Positions 10,981 to 20,748 are shown, counted from the stretch's first letter. The stretch is DNA of 61,943 nt from Cellulomonas hominis (GCF_901521055.1 NZ_CABEGA010000020.1:1-61943), one strand, 5' to 3'. The notes: generated from the sequence alone by a model not told the origin. Program-made: numbers and translations.

Positions 10981-11508
10981 TCACGAGCGGGGCGCGCCCA
11001 TCGGCCCCGCGGTGTTCACGAGCGAGTGCGCGGCGCGCTCCAGGTAGTCCCAGAGGGTGGCCTCGTAGAGCGGCGGCAGGCCGAGGGTGTCGACGGCCGC
11101 GCGCATGTGCGCCAGCCACCGGTCGCGGGCGTCGACGTCGACCGCGAACGGCATGTGCCGCATCCGCAGCCGCGGGTGCCCGCGCTCCTCGGAGTAGGTG
11201 GTCGGGCCGCCCCAGTACTGCTCGAGGAACATCGTCAGCCGCCGCCGCGCCGGCCCCAGGTCCTGCTCGGGGTACATCGGCTGCAGCACCGGGTCGGTCG
11301 CGACCCCCTCGTAGAAGGCGTCGACCAGCCGCGCGAAGGTCTCGTGCCCGCCGACCGCCTCGTAGAACGACTCGCGGCGCCGGGCCTCGGAGGAGCCGGG
11401 CTCCGCGGGCGCGACCGCGGCGGGCAGGGCCGGCGCCGGGGTCGCGGGGGCCAGGGGGAGCGGGGTGCCGGCCGGGCGCGGCTCGGGAGTCGACGGCTGG
11501 GCGGTCAT
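10981..11508 (-). CDS. glbO: Group II truncated hemoglobin
   Basis: This 175-residue protein is a heme-binding 2/2 globin fold with an N-terminal extension. Residues from about 54 match group II globins: FYEAVGGHETFARLVDAFYEGVA, then LEQYWGGPTTYSEERGHPRLRMRHMPF with the proximal His, and the WL in RWLAHM for TrpG8. The first 50 residues are Pro/Ala-rich, longer than in the standard 125-135 residue family, and probably disordered. Family members bind O2 and detoxify NO or peroxide. It heads the globin-tesB-topoisomerase run and is divergent from the EIIB gene. Confidence 0.88.
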   Translation of the reverse strand: MTAQPSTPEPRPAGTPLPLAPATPAPALPAAVAPAEPGSSEARRRESFYEAVGGHETFARLVDAFYEGVATDPVLQPMYPEQDLGPARRRLTMFLEQYWGGPTTYSEERGHPRLRMRHMPFAVDVDARDRWLAHMRAAVDTLGLPPLYEATLWDYLERAAHSLVNTAGPMGAPRS

Positions 11509-11598
11509 GGGAAGAAGTCTCGCACTAGGCTGACGGCAGCAGGTCGCCCTCCCGGCGACCGCGGGGGCAATCCGCACGGACGGCACGACGGGGGTTCG

Positions 11599-11829
11599 AT
11601 GAGCAAGGCAGAGCAGATCCTGGTGGCGCTGGGTGGCGGCGGCAACGTCGTCGACCTGGAGCCGTGCATCACCCGGCTCCGGGTGGAGGTGACGGACCCG
11701 CAGCAGGTCGACGAGGACGCCCTCAAGGCGACCGGCGCGTTCGGCGTGGTGCGGTCCGGCCGCATCGTGCAGGTCATCGTCGGCCCCGAGGCCGACAACC
11801 TCGCCGCGGAGCTCGATGGCCTGCGCTGA
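11599..11829 (+). CDS. Orphan PTS glucose/GlcNAc-type EIIB domain protein
   Basis: This is a 76-residue stand-alone EIIB domain. The phosphorylated Cys lies in VVDLEPCITRLRVEV (residue 22) and the rest of the fold (LKATGAFGVV...QVIVGPEAD) is intact. EIIB passes phosphate from EIIA to the sugar on EIIC. No EIIA, EIIC, HPr or sugar gene is nearby, so its partner must be encoded elsewhere or its role is regulatory. A TAGGCT -10 candidate at 11526-11531 gives a leader of about 60 nt with a weak GGGGG Shine-Dalgarno sequence. A strong hairpin follows directly, so it is monocistronic. Confidence 0.88.
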   Translation: MSKAEQILVALGGGGNVVDLEPCITRLRVEVTDPQQVDEDALKATGAFGVVRSGRIVQVIVGPEADNLAAELDGLR

Positions 11830-11846
11830 CACGCTCGCCGCACGAC

Positions 11847-11880
11847 GAGGCCCCGGGTCCCCGCAGGGACCCGGGGCCTC
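11847..11880. terminator. Bidirectional terminator hairpin
   Basis: A perfect 15-bp stem (11847-11861 with 11866-11880) with a 4-nt CGCA loop lies between the convergent EIIB and MscS genes. It can terminate both transcripts. There is no T-tract. Confidence 0.85.
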
Positions 11881-11902
11881 GTGCGTACCCGGCCGGGCCG
11901 AC

Positions 11903-12928
11903 TCAGTCGGTGGTGGTCGTGCCGGTCGTGACGGCCGCGCCGCCGGCGAGGCGCTCGCGGTGCGCCGCCAGGGCCTCCCGCTGCCCGGCGAGCGGCACGT
12001 CCGCCGCCTCCAGGGCCTCGCGCACGGCGATCCGCAGCGCCCGCGCGACGGCCCACTGCCGGGCCGGGGCGGTGCGCTGCGTGACCTTCACCGTGACGGC
12101 CTCGAAGGTGAGGTCCTCGGCGGTGCTCACGGTCGCGGTGCCCTCGATCGCCGGGCCGAGCTCGGGGTCCTCCGCGAGGCGCGTCGCGGCACCGACCAGC
12201 AGGTCGCGCACCTGGTCCAGGTCGGCGAAGTAGTCGACCTTCACCTCGACGACGGCGTTCGCCCAGCCCTGCGTCTTGTTCCCGACGCGCAGCATCCCGC
12301 CGTTGGGGACGTACCAGAGCGTCCCGTCGGCGTCGCGGATCTTGGTCACCCGCAGGCCGACGGCCTCCACGGTGCCGCTGGCGGGTCCGGCGTCCACGAC
12401 GTCGCCGACGCCGTACTGGTCCTCCAGCAGCATGAACAGCCCGGACAGGAAGTCCTTGACCAGGCTCTGCGCGCCGAAGCCGAACGCGACGCCGACGATG
12501 CCGGCCGACGCGATGAACGGCGCGATGTTCACGCCGAGCTGGTCGAGCACGAGCAGCACGACGATCGACCCGATGACGACCGCGGCCGTCGACCGCAGGA
12601 CCGAGCCGATCGTCCGGGCCCGCTGCGTCCGCCGGACGTTCGCGACCGGGGTGACCTTGCGCAGCGCGGCGGCGACCTCGGTCCCGCCGAGGGGGCGCGC
12701 GATGCCCCGCTGCAGCAGCGAGGTGCCGTCGGCGATGTGCTCGGTCACCGCCTTGATCAGCCGCCGGACCACGAGCAGCGAGATCCCGCCGATCACGATG
12801 ATCAGCGCGATCCGAAGGCCGGGGCCGAGCAGCCAGGTCATGAGGGCGTTCGCCCCGTCGATGGCGGCGGCACCGGGGTCGGTGTCGCCGGCGGCGGGCA
12901 GCACGGAGGGGAGGAGCGAGGGGATCAC
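11903..12928 (-). CDS. Small-conductance mechanosensitive channel, MscS family
   Basis: This 341-residue inner-membrane channel opens under membrane tension to release osmolytes. An N-terminal hydrophobic helix (about 30-60) is followed by a second segment, then the pore-lining helix region VGVAFGFGAQSLVKDFLSGLFMLLEDQYGVGD, the most conserved part of MscS. The beta domain follows, with VEAVGLRVTKIRDADGTLWYVPNG. The C-terminus is Thr-rich. The GTG start at 12928 has TAGCGT 6 nt upstream, so it is probably leaderless. Confidence 0.9.
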   Translation of the reverse strand: MIPSLLPSVLPAAGDTDPGAAAIDGANALMTWLLGPGLRIALIIVIGGISLLVVRRLIKAVTEHIADGTSLLQRGIARPLGGTEVAAALRKVTPVANVRRTQRARTIGSVLRSTAAVVIGSIVVLLVLDQLGVNIAPFIASAGIVGVAFGFGAQSLVKDFLSGLFMLLEDQYGVGDVVDAGPASGTVEAVGLRVTKIRDADGTLWYVPNGGMLRVGNKTQGWANAVVEVKVDYFADLDQVRDLLVGAATRLAEDPELGPAIEGTATVSTAEDLTFEAVTVKVTQRTAPARQWAVARALRIAVREALEAADVPLAGQREALAAHRERLAGGAAVTTGTTTTD

Positions 12929-13028
12929 CCGACCACGCTAACGAACGGCGCGGGGTGCGCGCCGCCCCCGCCGAGTCGTCCGACCCGACCCGCACGGAGC
13001 CCGCACGCGACGCGCACACCCGGCGCGC

Positions 13029-15251
13029 TCAGCCCCGCCGCGTCAGCCCCGTCCGGTCGGCCACGAACTGCAGCTGCTCGACCGTCAGGCCGATGGTGCG
13101 GGACAGCGCGCGCCCGCCGTGGCCGACGCCCTTCTCGCGGCGGACCAGCACCGGCGCCTCGTCGACGGGCGCGGAGGTCGCGGCCTGCAGCGCGGCGGCG
13201 AGCTTGCGGGCGTGCAGCGGGTCGACGCGGGTGTCGCCGTCGAAGATCGTGAACAGGGTCGCCGGGTACCGGACGCCGTCGACCACCCGGTGGTACGGGG
13301 AGTACGACAGCAGCCAGTCCAGCTCGCGCGGCGTGTCCGCGTCGCCGTACTCGTCGGTCCAGGTCACGCCCAGCCCGAACCGCTGGTACCGCACCATGTC
13401 GAGCAGCGGCGCGGAGCACACCACCGCGGCGAACGTCCCCGGCTGCTGCGTGAGGGCCGCGCCGACGAGCAGCCCGCCGTTCGAGCCGCCCCAGCACGCG
13501 AGCCGGTCGGTGGTGGTCCAGCCCTCGTCGACGAGCAGCCCGGCCACCGCGTGGAAGTCGTCGAAGACGTGCTGCTTGTTCCCGCGGCGTCCCGCGCGGT
13601 GCCACTGCTCGCCCTCCTCGCCGCCGCCGCGGAGGTTCGCGACGACGTACACGCCGCCGGCCTCCACCCACGCGAGGGTGGTCGCGGAGTACGCGGGGTC
13701 GAGCGAGATCTGGAAGCCGCCGTACCCGTAGAGGATGGTCGGCGCGGGAGCCAGGGGCCGTCCGTCGGCGTCGAGCGCGTCGGCCCGGGCCACCACGAAC
13801 GCGCGCACGGCGGTGCCGTCGGCGCTGGTGGCGACCACCCGCTGCACCCGCACCTCCGGGAGGTCGGCGACCGCCCCGGGCGGCGCGGCCCACAGCGACG
13901 TGCTCCCGGTCGTGGCGTCGTACCGGTGCACCTCGGTCACGGTGGTGTGGTCGGTGTACGTGAACCACACGTCCGGCCCGCCGTCCGGGCGCGTGACGAG
14001 CCCGCCGACCGAGCCCAGCCCCGGCAGCTCGACGGTGCCCGCCCCGTCCGGCAGGCGCTCGCCCGTCGCCGGGTCGTGGACCGTGACCTCGCTGACGGCG
14101 TGCCGGCGCCAGGAGGCGAGGAGCTGCCGGGGAGCGGTGTCGTCCCCGCCGCCGTCGGTGAACGCCACGTCCTCCAGGACGGCCTCCGGGTCCTCCGCGA
14201 GCAGCGTCCGCCAGTGCGGCACCGCCGGGTCCTCGGGGTCGGTCACCGCGAGGCGGCCCCGGTCGGCGTCGAGCGTCGTGTGCACGTAGAGGCGGCCGTC
14301 GCGGCCGACCCACGCGCCGACCTCGGCGTCGTAGCCCACCGCGACCTCGCGGAACGCCGGGACGGTGCCCGGCTCCGCGGCGTGCAGGTCCGCGATCCAC
14401 ACGTCCGTGCGCGGGGCGGTCCCGGCGGACGCGGAGACGATCAGCCACCGGCCGTCGCGGGACACCGACACGCCGTAGTAGTTCGTCATGTCCAGGCCGT
14501 CGCCGAACACCTCGAGGTCCTCGGCGGGGTCGGTGCCGACGACGTGGCGCCAGACCCGGCGGTGGTACTGGCGCTCGTCCTCCGGCAGCAGCTCCGGCGC
14601 CAGCCGGCGCACGTAGAACAGGGACCGGCCACCCGGCTCCCACGCGACGGGGGAGTAGCGCGCCCGGTCGACCGGCCCGTCCACGAGCTCGCCGGTCGCG
14701 ACGTCGAGCACGTGCAGCACGCTCTCCTCGGTCCCGCCGTGCGAGACCTGGTACGCCAGCAGGTCGCCCTCCTTGCTGGGCTGCCACGCGTCGAGCGTGG
14801 TGGTGCCCGCCGGGTCGAGCGCGACCGGGTCGACCAGCACGCGCTCCCGCTCGGCACCCGGCGCGTCGGGGTCCGGCTCCGCGACCACGACCACCGCGTG
14901 CTCCTGCTCGCCGGTGCGGCGGCTGAAGAACCGGCGGTCGCCGCGCCAGGCCGGCGTGCCGACGAAGCCCGCCCCGAGCAGCTCGCCGAGCCGGGCGGTC
15001 AGCGGGCCGGTCGCGAGCGGGCCCTCCGCGAGCCCCCCGGACGTGACCCGCGCCCGGTAGGCCGCGTACAGGTCGTCCTGCGCCGTCGACCACGCCTCCG
15101 TCTCGTCCGCCGCGGCGTCCTCCAGCCAGCGGTACGGGTCCGCCACCCGGCGGCCGTGCAGGTCCTCCGCGAGGTCCAGCCGGCGCGCGGCCGGGTAGCC
15201 GGCCGGAGCGGTCGGGGCGGGGGCGAGGGGCGCGGCGGGATCGGCGGTCAT
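13029..15251 (-). CDS. S9 family peptidase (prolyl oligopeptidase)
   Basis: This is a 740-residue serine peptidase. An N-terminal beta-propeller starts with DLHGRRVADPYRWLEDA and a C-terminal alpha/beta hydrolase domain follows. The nucleophile Ser is in CWGGSNGGLLVG, the Asp in FDGDTRVDPLHARK and the His in GVGHGGRA. There is no signal peptide, so it is probably cytosolic, where it would cleave short peptides after Pro. The ATG at 15251 is supported by TAGGGT exactly 7 nt upstream (leaderless). The reading frame stays open to 15413 but that part is not protein-like and would overlap the divergent malQ start. Confidence 0.92.
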   Translation of the reverse strand: MTADPAAPLAPAPTAPAGYPAARRLDLAEDLHGRRVADPYRWLEDAAADETEAWSTAQDDLYAAYRARVTSGGLAEGPLATGPLTARLGELLGAGFVGTPAWRGDRRFFSRRTGEQEHAVVVVAEPDPDAPGAERERVLVDPVALDPAGTTTLDAWQPSKEGDLLAYQVSHGGTEESVLHVLDVATGELVDGPVDRARYSPVAWEPGGRSLFYVRRLAPELLPEDERQYHRRVWRHVVGTDPAEDLEVFGDGLDMTNYYGVSVSRDGRWLIVSASAGTAPRTDVWIADLHAAEPGTVPAFREVAVGYDAEVGAWVGRDGRLYVHTTLDADRGRLAVTDPEDPAVPHWRTLLAEDPEAVLEDVAFTDGGGDDTAPRQLLASWRRHAVSEVTVHDPATGERLPDGAGTVELPGLGSVGGLVTRPDGGPDVWFTYTDHTTVTEVHRYDATTGSTSLWAAPPGAVADLPEVRVQRVVATSADGTAVRAFVVARADALDADGRPLAPAPTILYGYGGFQISLDPAYSATTLAWVEAGGVYVVANLRGGGEEGEQWHRAGRRGNKQHVFDDFHAVAGLLVDEGWTTTDRLACWGGSNGGLLVGAALTQQPGTFAAVVCSAPLLDMVRYQRFGLGVTWTDEYGDADTPRELDWLLSYSPYHRVVDGVRYPATLFTIFDGDTRVDPLHARKLAAALQAATSAPVDEAPVLVRREKGVGHGGRALSRTIGLTVEQLQFVADRTGLTRRG

Positions 15252-15351
15252 GCGCGCCACCCTACGGCGCGGCGCGCCGGCCCCCGCCGTCGTCCCCAGG
15301 CTGGTCGCCGGGCCCCGGGCGCCGGCGCGTCCCCTCTGGCAGGATCGGCAC

Positions 15352-17517
15352 GTGGCCGAACCGACACCGCCGTCCGAGTCCCTCGTCCGTCTCGCGGAGG
15401 CGCACGGCATCACCCCTCAGTTCGAGTCCTTCGCCGGCGAGATGCAGCAGGTCGACGCCCCCACGCTGGTGGACGTGCTCGGTGCGCTCGGCGTGGACGC
15501 CACGTCGCCGGAGCGCGTCGAGGTGGCCCTCCAGCACGCCGAGGACACCCCGTGGCGCCGCGTCCTGCCGCCGGTGCTCGTGACGCGGCAGTCCGAGCAG
15601 ACGCACGTGCCGGTGCACGTCACCCACGGCGACCCCGTCCGGGCCTGGGTCGAGATCGACGCCGCCGAGGGCCGCGGCCGCCGCGCCGCCGGAGCGGTCA
15701 CCGAGCGCGTCGAGCTGGAGCAGGCCGACGTCTACCTGGACCCGCGGACCGTCGACGGCCGTCAGGTCGGCCGCGCGACCTTCGTCGTGCCGGCGGGCCT
15801 GCCGCTCGGCTGGCACCTGCTGCGCACCAGCGGGCCGTCGGGCGAGGCCGCCAGCCCGCTCGCCGTCACCCCCGACCGCCTCGAGCTGCCCGCGGGGCTC
15901 ACGGACCCCGACGCGCGGCGCGCCTGGGGCCTGATGGTGCAGCTGTACTCGGTGCGCTCCCGGCAGTCCTGGGGCGCCGGCGACCTGCGCGACCTCGCGG
16001 ACCTCGCGTGGCTGTCCGGGCACGAGGCCGGCGCGCAGTTCCTGCTGATCAACCCGCTGCACGCCGCCGAGCCGGTCCCGCCGCTGACACCGTCGCCGTA
16101 CCTGCCGACCACCCGGCGGTTCGTGAACCCGCTGTACCTGCGCGTCGAGGACGTGCACGAGACCGCGTACCTGTCGTCGGCCGACCGCGCGCTGGTCGAG
16201 TGGTCCGCCGAGCAGGCCCTGGCGCTCGACACCGACGACGGCCCCATCGACCGCGACGTCGTGTGGGCGGCGAAGAAGGCGGCGCTCGAGGTCGTGTTCG
16301 CCGTCCCGCGCACGCCGGCGCGGCAGTCCGCGTTCGACGACTTCCGCCGCCGCGAGGGCCGCGGGCTCGAGGACTTCGCGCTGTGGTGCGCCCTGGTCGA
16401 GCGGCACGGGCCGCCGCCGTGGAGCGCGGACCTGCGCGACCCCGCGGCGCCGGGTGCCCTGCGGGCCCGCACCGAGCTGGCCGACCGGGTGCAGTTCTAC
16501 TGCTGGCTGCAGTGGCTGGCCGACGAGCAGCTCGCGACGGCCCAGCGCACCGCGCACGAGGCCGGGATGTCCCTGGGCGTCATGCACGACCTCGCGGTCG
16601 GCGTGCACCCCGCGGGCGCCGACGCCTGGGCGCTCGGCACCGTCCTGGCGCGCGGGGCGTCGGTCGGCGCGCCGCCGGACATGTACAACCAGCAGGGCCA
16701 GGACTGGTCGCAGCCGCCGTGGCACCCCGCGGAGCTCGAGCGCGTCGCGTACCGGCCGTACCGGGACATGCTGCGGACGGTCCTGCGGCACGCGGGCGCC
16801 GTGCGGATCGACCACATCATCGGCCTGTTCCGGCTGTGGTGGATCCCGCAGGGCAACAAGCCCGCCGACGGCACGTACGTCCGGTACGACCACGACGCGA
16901 TGATCGGCATCCTCGCGCTCGAGGCGCACCGCGCCGGGGCGGTCGTGATCGGGGAGGACCTCGGCAACGTCGAGCCGTGGGTGCGGGACTACCTGTCCGA
17001 GCGCGGCGTGCTCGGGACGTCGATCCTCTGGTTCGAGAAGGACGGCGAGGGCCGGCCGCTGCCGCCCGACGCGTACCGCCGCCTGGCGCTGGCCTCCGTC
17101 ACCACGCACGACCTGCCGCCGACCGCCGGGTACCTCGCCGAGGAGCACGTCGCGCTGCGGGAGCGGCTCGGCCTGCTCACGGAGCCCGTCGAGCAGGTGC
17201 GCCGGGCCGCCCGCGAGGAGCGCGAGACGATGCTCGCCGTGCTGCGCGAGAACGGGTTGCTCGGCGACGACCCCTCCGAGCGCGAGGTCGTCGAGGCGCT
17301 GCACCGGTACGTCCTGCGCACCCCGAGCGTGCTGGTCGGCGTCTCCCTCGCCGACGCGGTGGGGGAGCGGCGCGCGCAGAACCAGCCCGGGACGGACAAC
17401 GAGTACCCGAACTGGCGGGTCCCCCTGGCGGACGGCGCCGGGCGCCTGGTGCCGATCGACGACCTGTTCACGAACGCGCGGTTCCGGTCGCTCGCCGCGG
17501 TCCTCGCGGAGGGCTGA
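15352..17517 (+). CDS. malQ: 4-alpha-glucanotransferase (amylomaltase)
   Basis: This 721-residue GH77 enzyme transfers maltooligosaccharide chains during glycogen and maltodextrin turnover in the cytosol. An actinobacterial N-terminal beta domain (about 1-170) precedes the barrel, which starts at MVQLYSVRSRQSWGAGDL. Catalytic motifs are RIDHIIGLFRLWWIP (nucleophile Asp), VVIGEDLGNVEPWV (acid/base Glu) and TTHDLPPTAGY (third Asp). The C-terminus has GTDNEYPNWRVPL. The GTG at 15352 follows CAGGAT by 6 nt (leaderless), and the resulting N-terminus AEPTPPSESLVRLAEAHGI fits the family. Confidence 0.94.
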   Translation: MAEPTPPSESLVRLAEAHGITPQFESFAGEMQQVDAPTLVDVLGALGVDATSPERVEVALQHAEDTPWRRVLPPVLVTRQSEQTHVPVHVTHGDPVRAWVEIDAAEGRGRRAAGAVTERVELEQADVYLDPRTVDGRQVGRATFVVPAGLPLGWHLLRTSGPSGEAASPLAVTPDRLELPAGLTDPDARRAWGLMVQLYSVRSRQSWGAGDLRDLADLAWLSGHEAGAQFLLINPLHAAEPVPPLTPSPYLPTTRRFVNPLYLRVEDVHETAYLSSADRALVEWSAEQALALDTDDGPIDRDVVWAAKKAALEVVFAVPRTPARQSAFDDFRRREGRGLEDFALWCALVERHGPPPWSADLRDPAAPGALRARTELADRVQFYCWLQWLADEQLATAQRTAHEAGMSLGVMHDLAVGVHPAGADAWALGTVLARGASVGAPPDMYNQQGQDWSQPPWHPAELERVAYRPYRDMLRTVLRHAGAVRIDHIIGLFRLWWIPQGNKPADGTYVRYDHDAMIGILALEAHRAGAVVIGEDLGNVEPWVRDYLSERGVLGTSILWFEKDGEGRPLPPDAYRRLALASVTTHDLPPTAGYLAEEHVALRERLGLLTEPVEQVRRAAREERETMLAVLRENGLLGDDPSEREVVEALHRYVLRTPSVLVGVSLADAVGERRAQNQPGTDNEYPNWRVPLADGAGRLVPIDDLFTNARFRSLAAVLAEG

Positions 17518-17538
17518 GCGGCCGCTACGCTCGCCCGC

Positions 17539-18087
17539 ATGACGCCGTGGCCGCCCCGACGGGTCCGCGTCGTGGGCAACAGCGGCGCGGGGAAGACGAC
17601 CTTCGCGCGGGCGCTCGCGGACCGGCTCGGCGTCCCGCACCGGGAGCTGGACGAGGTGTTCTGGGGCCCGGGGTGGGTGCACAAGGACCCGGAGGCCGGC
17701 CGGGAGATCCTGCGGGAGTTCCTCGCGGCGTCACCCGGCGGCTGGGTGGTCGACGGCAACTGGAACACCGCGCGCGCCGGGCTCGCCGACGACGTCGACG
17801 TGCTGGTGTGGCTCGACTACCCGCGGTGGCTCGTCATGGGGCGGGTGGTCCGTCGCACGCTCGTGCGGGGTGCGCTGCGCCGCGAGCTGTGGCACGGGAA
17901 CCGCGAGGACCTGCGGTCGCTCGTGCGCCGCGAGCCGGACCAGAACATCGTGCTGTGGTCGTGGACGCAGCACGCCGCCTACCGCGAGCAGTACGTCCGC
18001 GTGGTCGCCGCGGGCCGGGTGCCCGTCGTGCGGCTGACCAGCCCCCGCGCCGCCCGCCGCTGGCTGGCGGCGCTCCCGGCGGCCTGA
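17539..18087 (+). CDS. P-loop NTPase of the adenylate kinase/FlaR-like type
   Basis: This 182-residue cytosolic protein has Walker A GNSGAGKTT at residues 13-21. Downstream lie HRELDEVFWGPGW, GGWVVDGNW and VLVWLDYPRWLVMGRVVRRTL, the typical pattern of the family often annotated topology-modulation or adenylate-kinase-like. The family's phosphate acceptor is not known. It starts 21 bp after malQ but TACGCT lies 7 nt before its ATG, so it probably has its own leaderless promoter inside the malQ tail. Confidence 0.75.
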   Translation: MTPWPPRRVRVVGNSGAGKTTFARALADRLGVPHRELDEVFWGPGWVHKDPEAGREILREFLAASPGGWVVDGNWNTARAGLADDVDVLVWLDYPRWLVMGRVVRRTLVRGALRRELWHGNREDLRSLVRREPDQNIVLWSWTQHAAYREQYVRVVAAGRVPVVRLTSPRAARRWLAALPAA

Positions 18088-18120
18088 GCACCGCCGCCGG
18101 GAGCGCGCCGGGACGTCCCG

Positions 18121-20748
18121 TCAGGCCTCGTGGTAGTGGCGGTCGGCGGCCTGCGCGGCGAGCGTGCGCCGCACCCCGTCGCGGGCCTCGACCACCAGGC
18201 GGCGCAGCGCGGGCGCGGCGTCCGGGTGCGCGGCCAGCCACGCGTCGGTCGTGCCGGGCACGTCGGCCTCGGCGTCGTCCGCGAGCTCCGTCGGGTACAG
18301 GCCGGTGATGATGTTCTGCGCCATCTCGCTGGTCTTGTCGGCCCAGACCCGCTCGAGCGCCTCGAAGTACGGCGCGACGAACGGGCGGAGCAGCGCGCGG
18401 TCGTGCACCCGGCCGAAGCCGTTGATCGTCGCGGCCTGCAAGGCGTTCGGCAGGGAGTCGGACTCCACGACAGCGGCCCACGCGGCGGCCTTGGCCTCCG
18501 CGGTGGGGATCGCGGCGCGGGCGGCCGCGGCGGCGCGCTGACCGGTCGCGGTCGGGTCCGCCTCGAGCTGCGCGTCGATCTGGTCGGCGCCCGCGCGGCC
18601 GCCGGTGACCAGCGAGGTGAGCAGCTCCCAGCGCAGGTCGGTGTCGATCGACAGGCCGTCCAGCCGGGTGCCGCCGTCCAGCAGCGCCGCGACCGCGTCG
18701 AGCTGCTCGGGGGTGCTCGCGCGGGCGGCGAACGCCTTGACGAGCTGCAGCTGCGTGTCGGAGCCGCCGGCCGCGTCGGTCGCGAGGGTCCACAGCGTGT
18801 CCGCCGCGGCGACCTCGGTGGCCCGGCGGTGCTCGGCCGCGACGTACAGGTCCAGCGCGGTGTGCAGCTGCCGCAGCAGCACGAGCACGACCGAGGAGTC
18901 GGTCTCGTGCGCGATGTTGTTCAGCAGCAGGTCCACGTAGTCGCGGGCCGGCGTCTCGCCGTCGCGGGTCGCGTCCCAGACGGCCGTCCACACCAGCGTC
19001 CGCGGCAGGGAGTCCGCGAAGCCGCCGAGGTGAGCGACGGCGGTGGAGAGCGACCGCTCGTCCAGGCGGACCTTCGCGTAGGCCAGGTCCTCGTCGTTGA
19101 GCAGGAGCAGGTCCGGGCGGCGGGCCCCCACCAGCTCGGGCACCTCGGTGCGCTCGCCGTCGACGTCGAGCTCCACGCGGACCGTCCGCTCCAGGTGCGG
19201 GCCGTCCTCGCCGGTCACGACGTCGTAGCCGCCGACCACCAGGCGGTGCGGGCGCTGGACGGGGTGCGTCGGCGGCACCTCCTGCCGGACGGCGAGCGCG
19301 GTGATCCGCTCGACGCCGTCCGCACCGACCTCCGAGGCGATCTCCGGGCGCAGCAGGGTGACGCCGGACTGCTCCAGCCAGAGCGAGGACCACGCCGACA
19401 GGTCGCGGCCGCTGGTCGCCTCGAGCTCGGTGAGCAGGTCCCGGAGCTCGGTGTTGCCCCACGCGTGCTTCGCGAAGTAGGAGCGCACCCCGGCGAAGAA
19501 CTGCTCCTGGCCGACCCACGCGACGAGCTGCTTGAGGACGCTGGCGCCCTTGGCGTAGGTGATGCCGTCGAAGTTCACCTCGACGTCCTCGAGGTCCCGG
19601 ATGTCCGCCGCGATGGGGTGCGTGCTCGGCAGCTGGTCCTGGCGGTACGCCCAGCCCTTCTCCAGCGAGGAGAACGTCGTCCACGCCGTCGTCCAGCGCG
19701 TCGCCTCGGCGGTCGCGAGCGTGGAGGCGTACTCGGCGAACGACTCGTTCAGCCACAGGTCGTCCCACCAGCGCATCGTCACGAGGTCGCCGAACCACAT
19801 GTGCGCGAGCTCGTGCAGGATCGTCACCGCGCGGCGCTCGACCGTCGCCTCCGGCACCTTGGACCGGAAGACGTAGGACTCCAGGAACGTCACCGCGCCG
19901 GCGTTCTCCATCGCGCCCGCGTTGAACTCGGGCACGAAGAGCTGGTCGTACTTGGCGAACGGGTACGGGAAGTCGAACTGCTCCTCGTAGAACGCGAACC
20001 CGGCGCGCGTGATGTCGAGGATGTTGTCGGTGTCGAGGTGCTGCGCGAGCGAGCCGCGGCAGTACACGCCCAGGGGGATCGTGCGGCCGTCGCTGCTGGT
20101 CAGCTCGCCGTGCTCGTGGTGGTACGGGCCCGCGACCACCGCGGTGATGTACGACGCGATGCGCGGCGTCGGCTCGAACGTCCAGGTCGCGACGCCCTTG
20201 TCGGCACCGCCGTTGCGGTTGCTGCCGCCCTCGACGGGCACGGGGTCGCCCACGGCGGGGGAGTTCGACACCACGACCCAGTGCGCCGGGGCGGTGACGG
20301 TGAACCGGAACGTCGCCTTGAGGTCGGGCTGCTCGAACACCGCGAACACGCGCCGGGAGTCCGCGACCTCGAACTGCGAGTACAGGTAGACCTCGTCGTC
20401 GACCGGGTCGACGAACCGGTGCAGGCCCTCGCCCGTGTTCATGTAGGCGGCGTCGGCGACGACGAGCACCTCGTTCTGCTCGGCGAGGCCGTCCAGCCGG
20501 ATCCGGGACTCCGCCACGACGTCCGCCGGGTCGAGCTCCGTGCCGTTGAGCACCACGCGGTGCACGGCCGGCGCGATGAGGTCGAGGAACGTGCTCGCCC
20601 CCACCTCGCGGCTCGTGAACCGGACGGTCGTGGTGGACGCGAACGTCGCCGGGCCCGTCGTCAGGTCCAGGGCGACGTCGTACGACTGCACGTCGACCAG
20701 CGCGGCCCGGGTACGGGCCTCGTCGCGGGTCAGGTTCTCAGCGGGCAC
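18121..20748 (-). CDS. pepN: Aminopeptidase N (M1 family)
   Basis: This 875-residue zinc metallo-aminopeptidase removes N-terminal residues from cytosolic peptides. The exopeptidase motif GAMEN is in FNAGAMENAGAVTF and the zinc site is HELAHMWFGDLVTMRWWDDLWLNESFAEY (HExxH-x18-E). The C-terminal helical ERAP1-like domain is complete. The start is a GTG at 20748 with GAGGAGA about 7 nt upstream; the resulting N-terminus (PAENLTRDEARTRA) is the standard actinobacterial one. The length matches the family. Confidence 0.95.
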   Translation of the reverse strand: MPAENLTRDEARTRAALVDVQSYDVALDLTTGPATFASTTTVRFTSREVGASTFLDLIAPAVHRVVLNGTELDPADVVAESRIRLDGLAEQNEVLVVADAAYMNTGEGLHRFVDPVDDEVYLYSQFEVADSRRVFAVFEQPDLKATFRFTVTAPAHWVVVSNSPAVGDPVPVEGGSNRNGGADKGVATWTFEPTPRIASYITAVVAGPYHHEHGELTSSDGRTIPLGVYCRGSLAQHLDTDNILDITRAGFAFYEEQFDFPYPFAKYDQLFVPEFNAGAMENAGAVTFLESYVFRSKVPEATVERRAVTILHELAHMWFGDLVTMRWWDDLWLNESFAEYASTLATAEATRWTTAWTTFSSLEKGWAYRQDQLPSTHPIAADIRDLEDVEVNFDGITYAKGASVLKQLVAWVGQEQFFAGVRSYFAKHAWGNTELRDLLTELEATSGRDLSAWSSLWLEQSGVTLLRPEIASEVGADGVERITALAVRQEVPPTHPVQRPHRLVVGGYDVVTGEDGPHLERTVRVELDVDGERTEVPELVGARRPDLLLLNDEDLAYAKVRLDERSLSTAVAHLGGFADSLPRTLVWTAVWDATRDGETPARDYVDLLLNNIAHETDSSVVLVLLRQLHTALDLYVAAEHRRATEVAAADTLWTLATDAAGGSDTQLQLVKAFAARASTPEQLDAVAALLDGGTRLDGLSIDTDLRWELLTSLVTGGRAGADQIDAQLEADPTATGQRAAAAARAAIPTAEAKAAAWAAVVESDSLPNALQAATINGFGRVHDRALLRPFVAPYFEALERVWADKTSEMAQNIITGLYPTELADDAEADVPGTTDAWLAAHPDAAPALRRLVVEARDGVRRTLAAQAADRHYHEA

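Noticed and set aside
13119..18308. A 1,729-codon open frame on the plus strand
   Set aside because: It is antisense to the S9 peptidase and out of frame with malQ. The product is an Arg/Gly-rich low-complexity sequence typical of GC-rich shadow frames.
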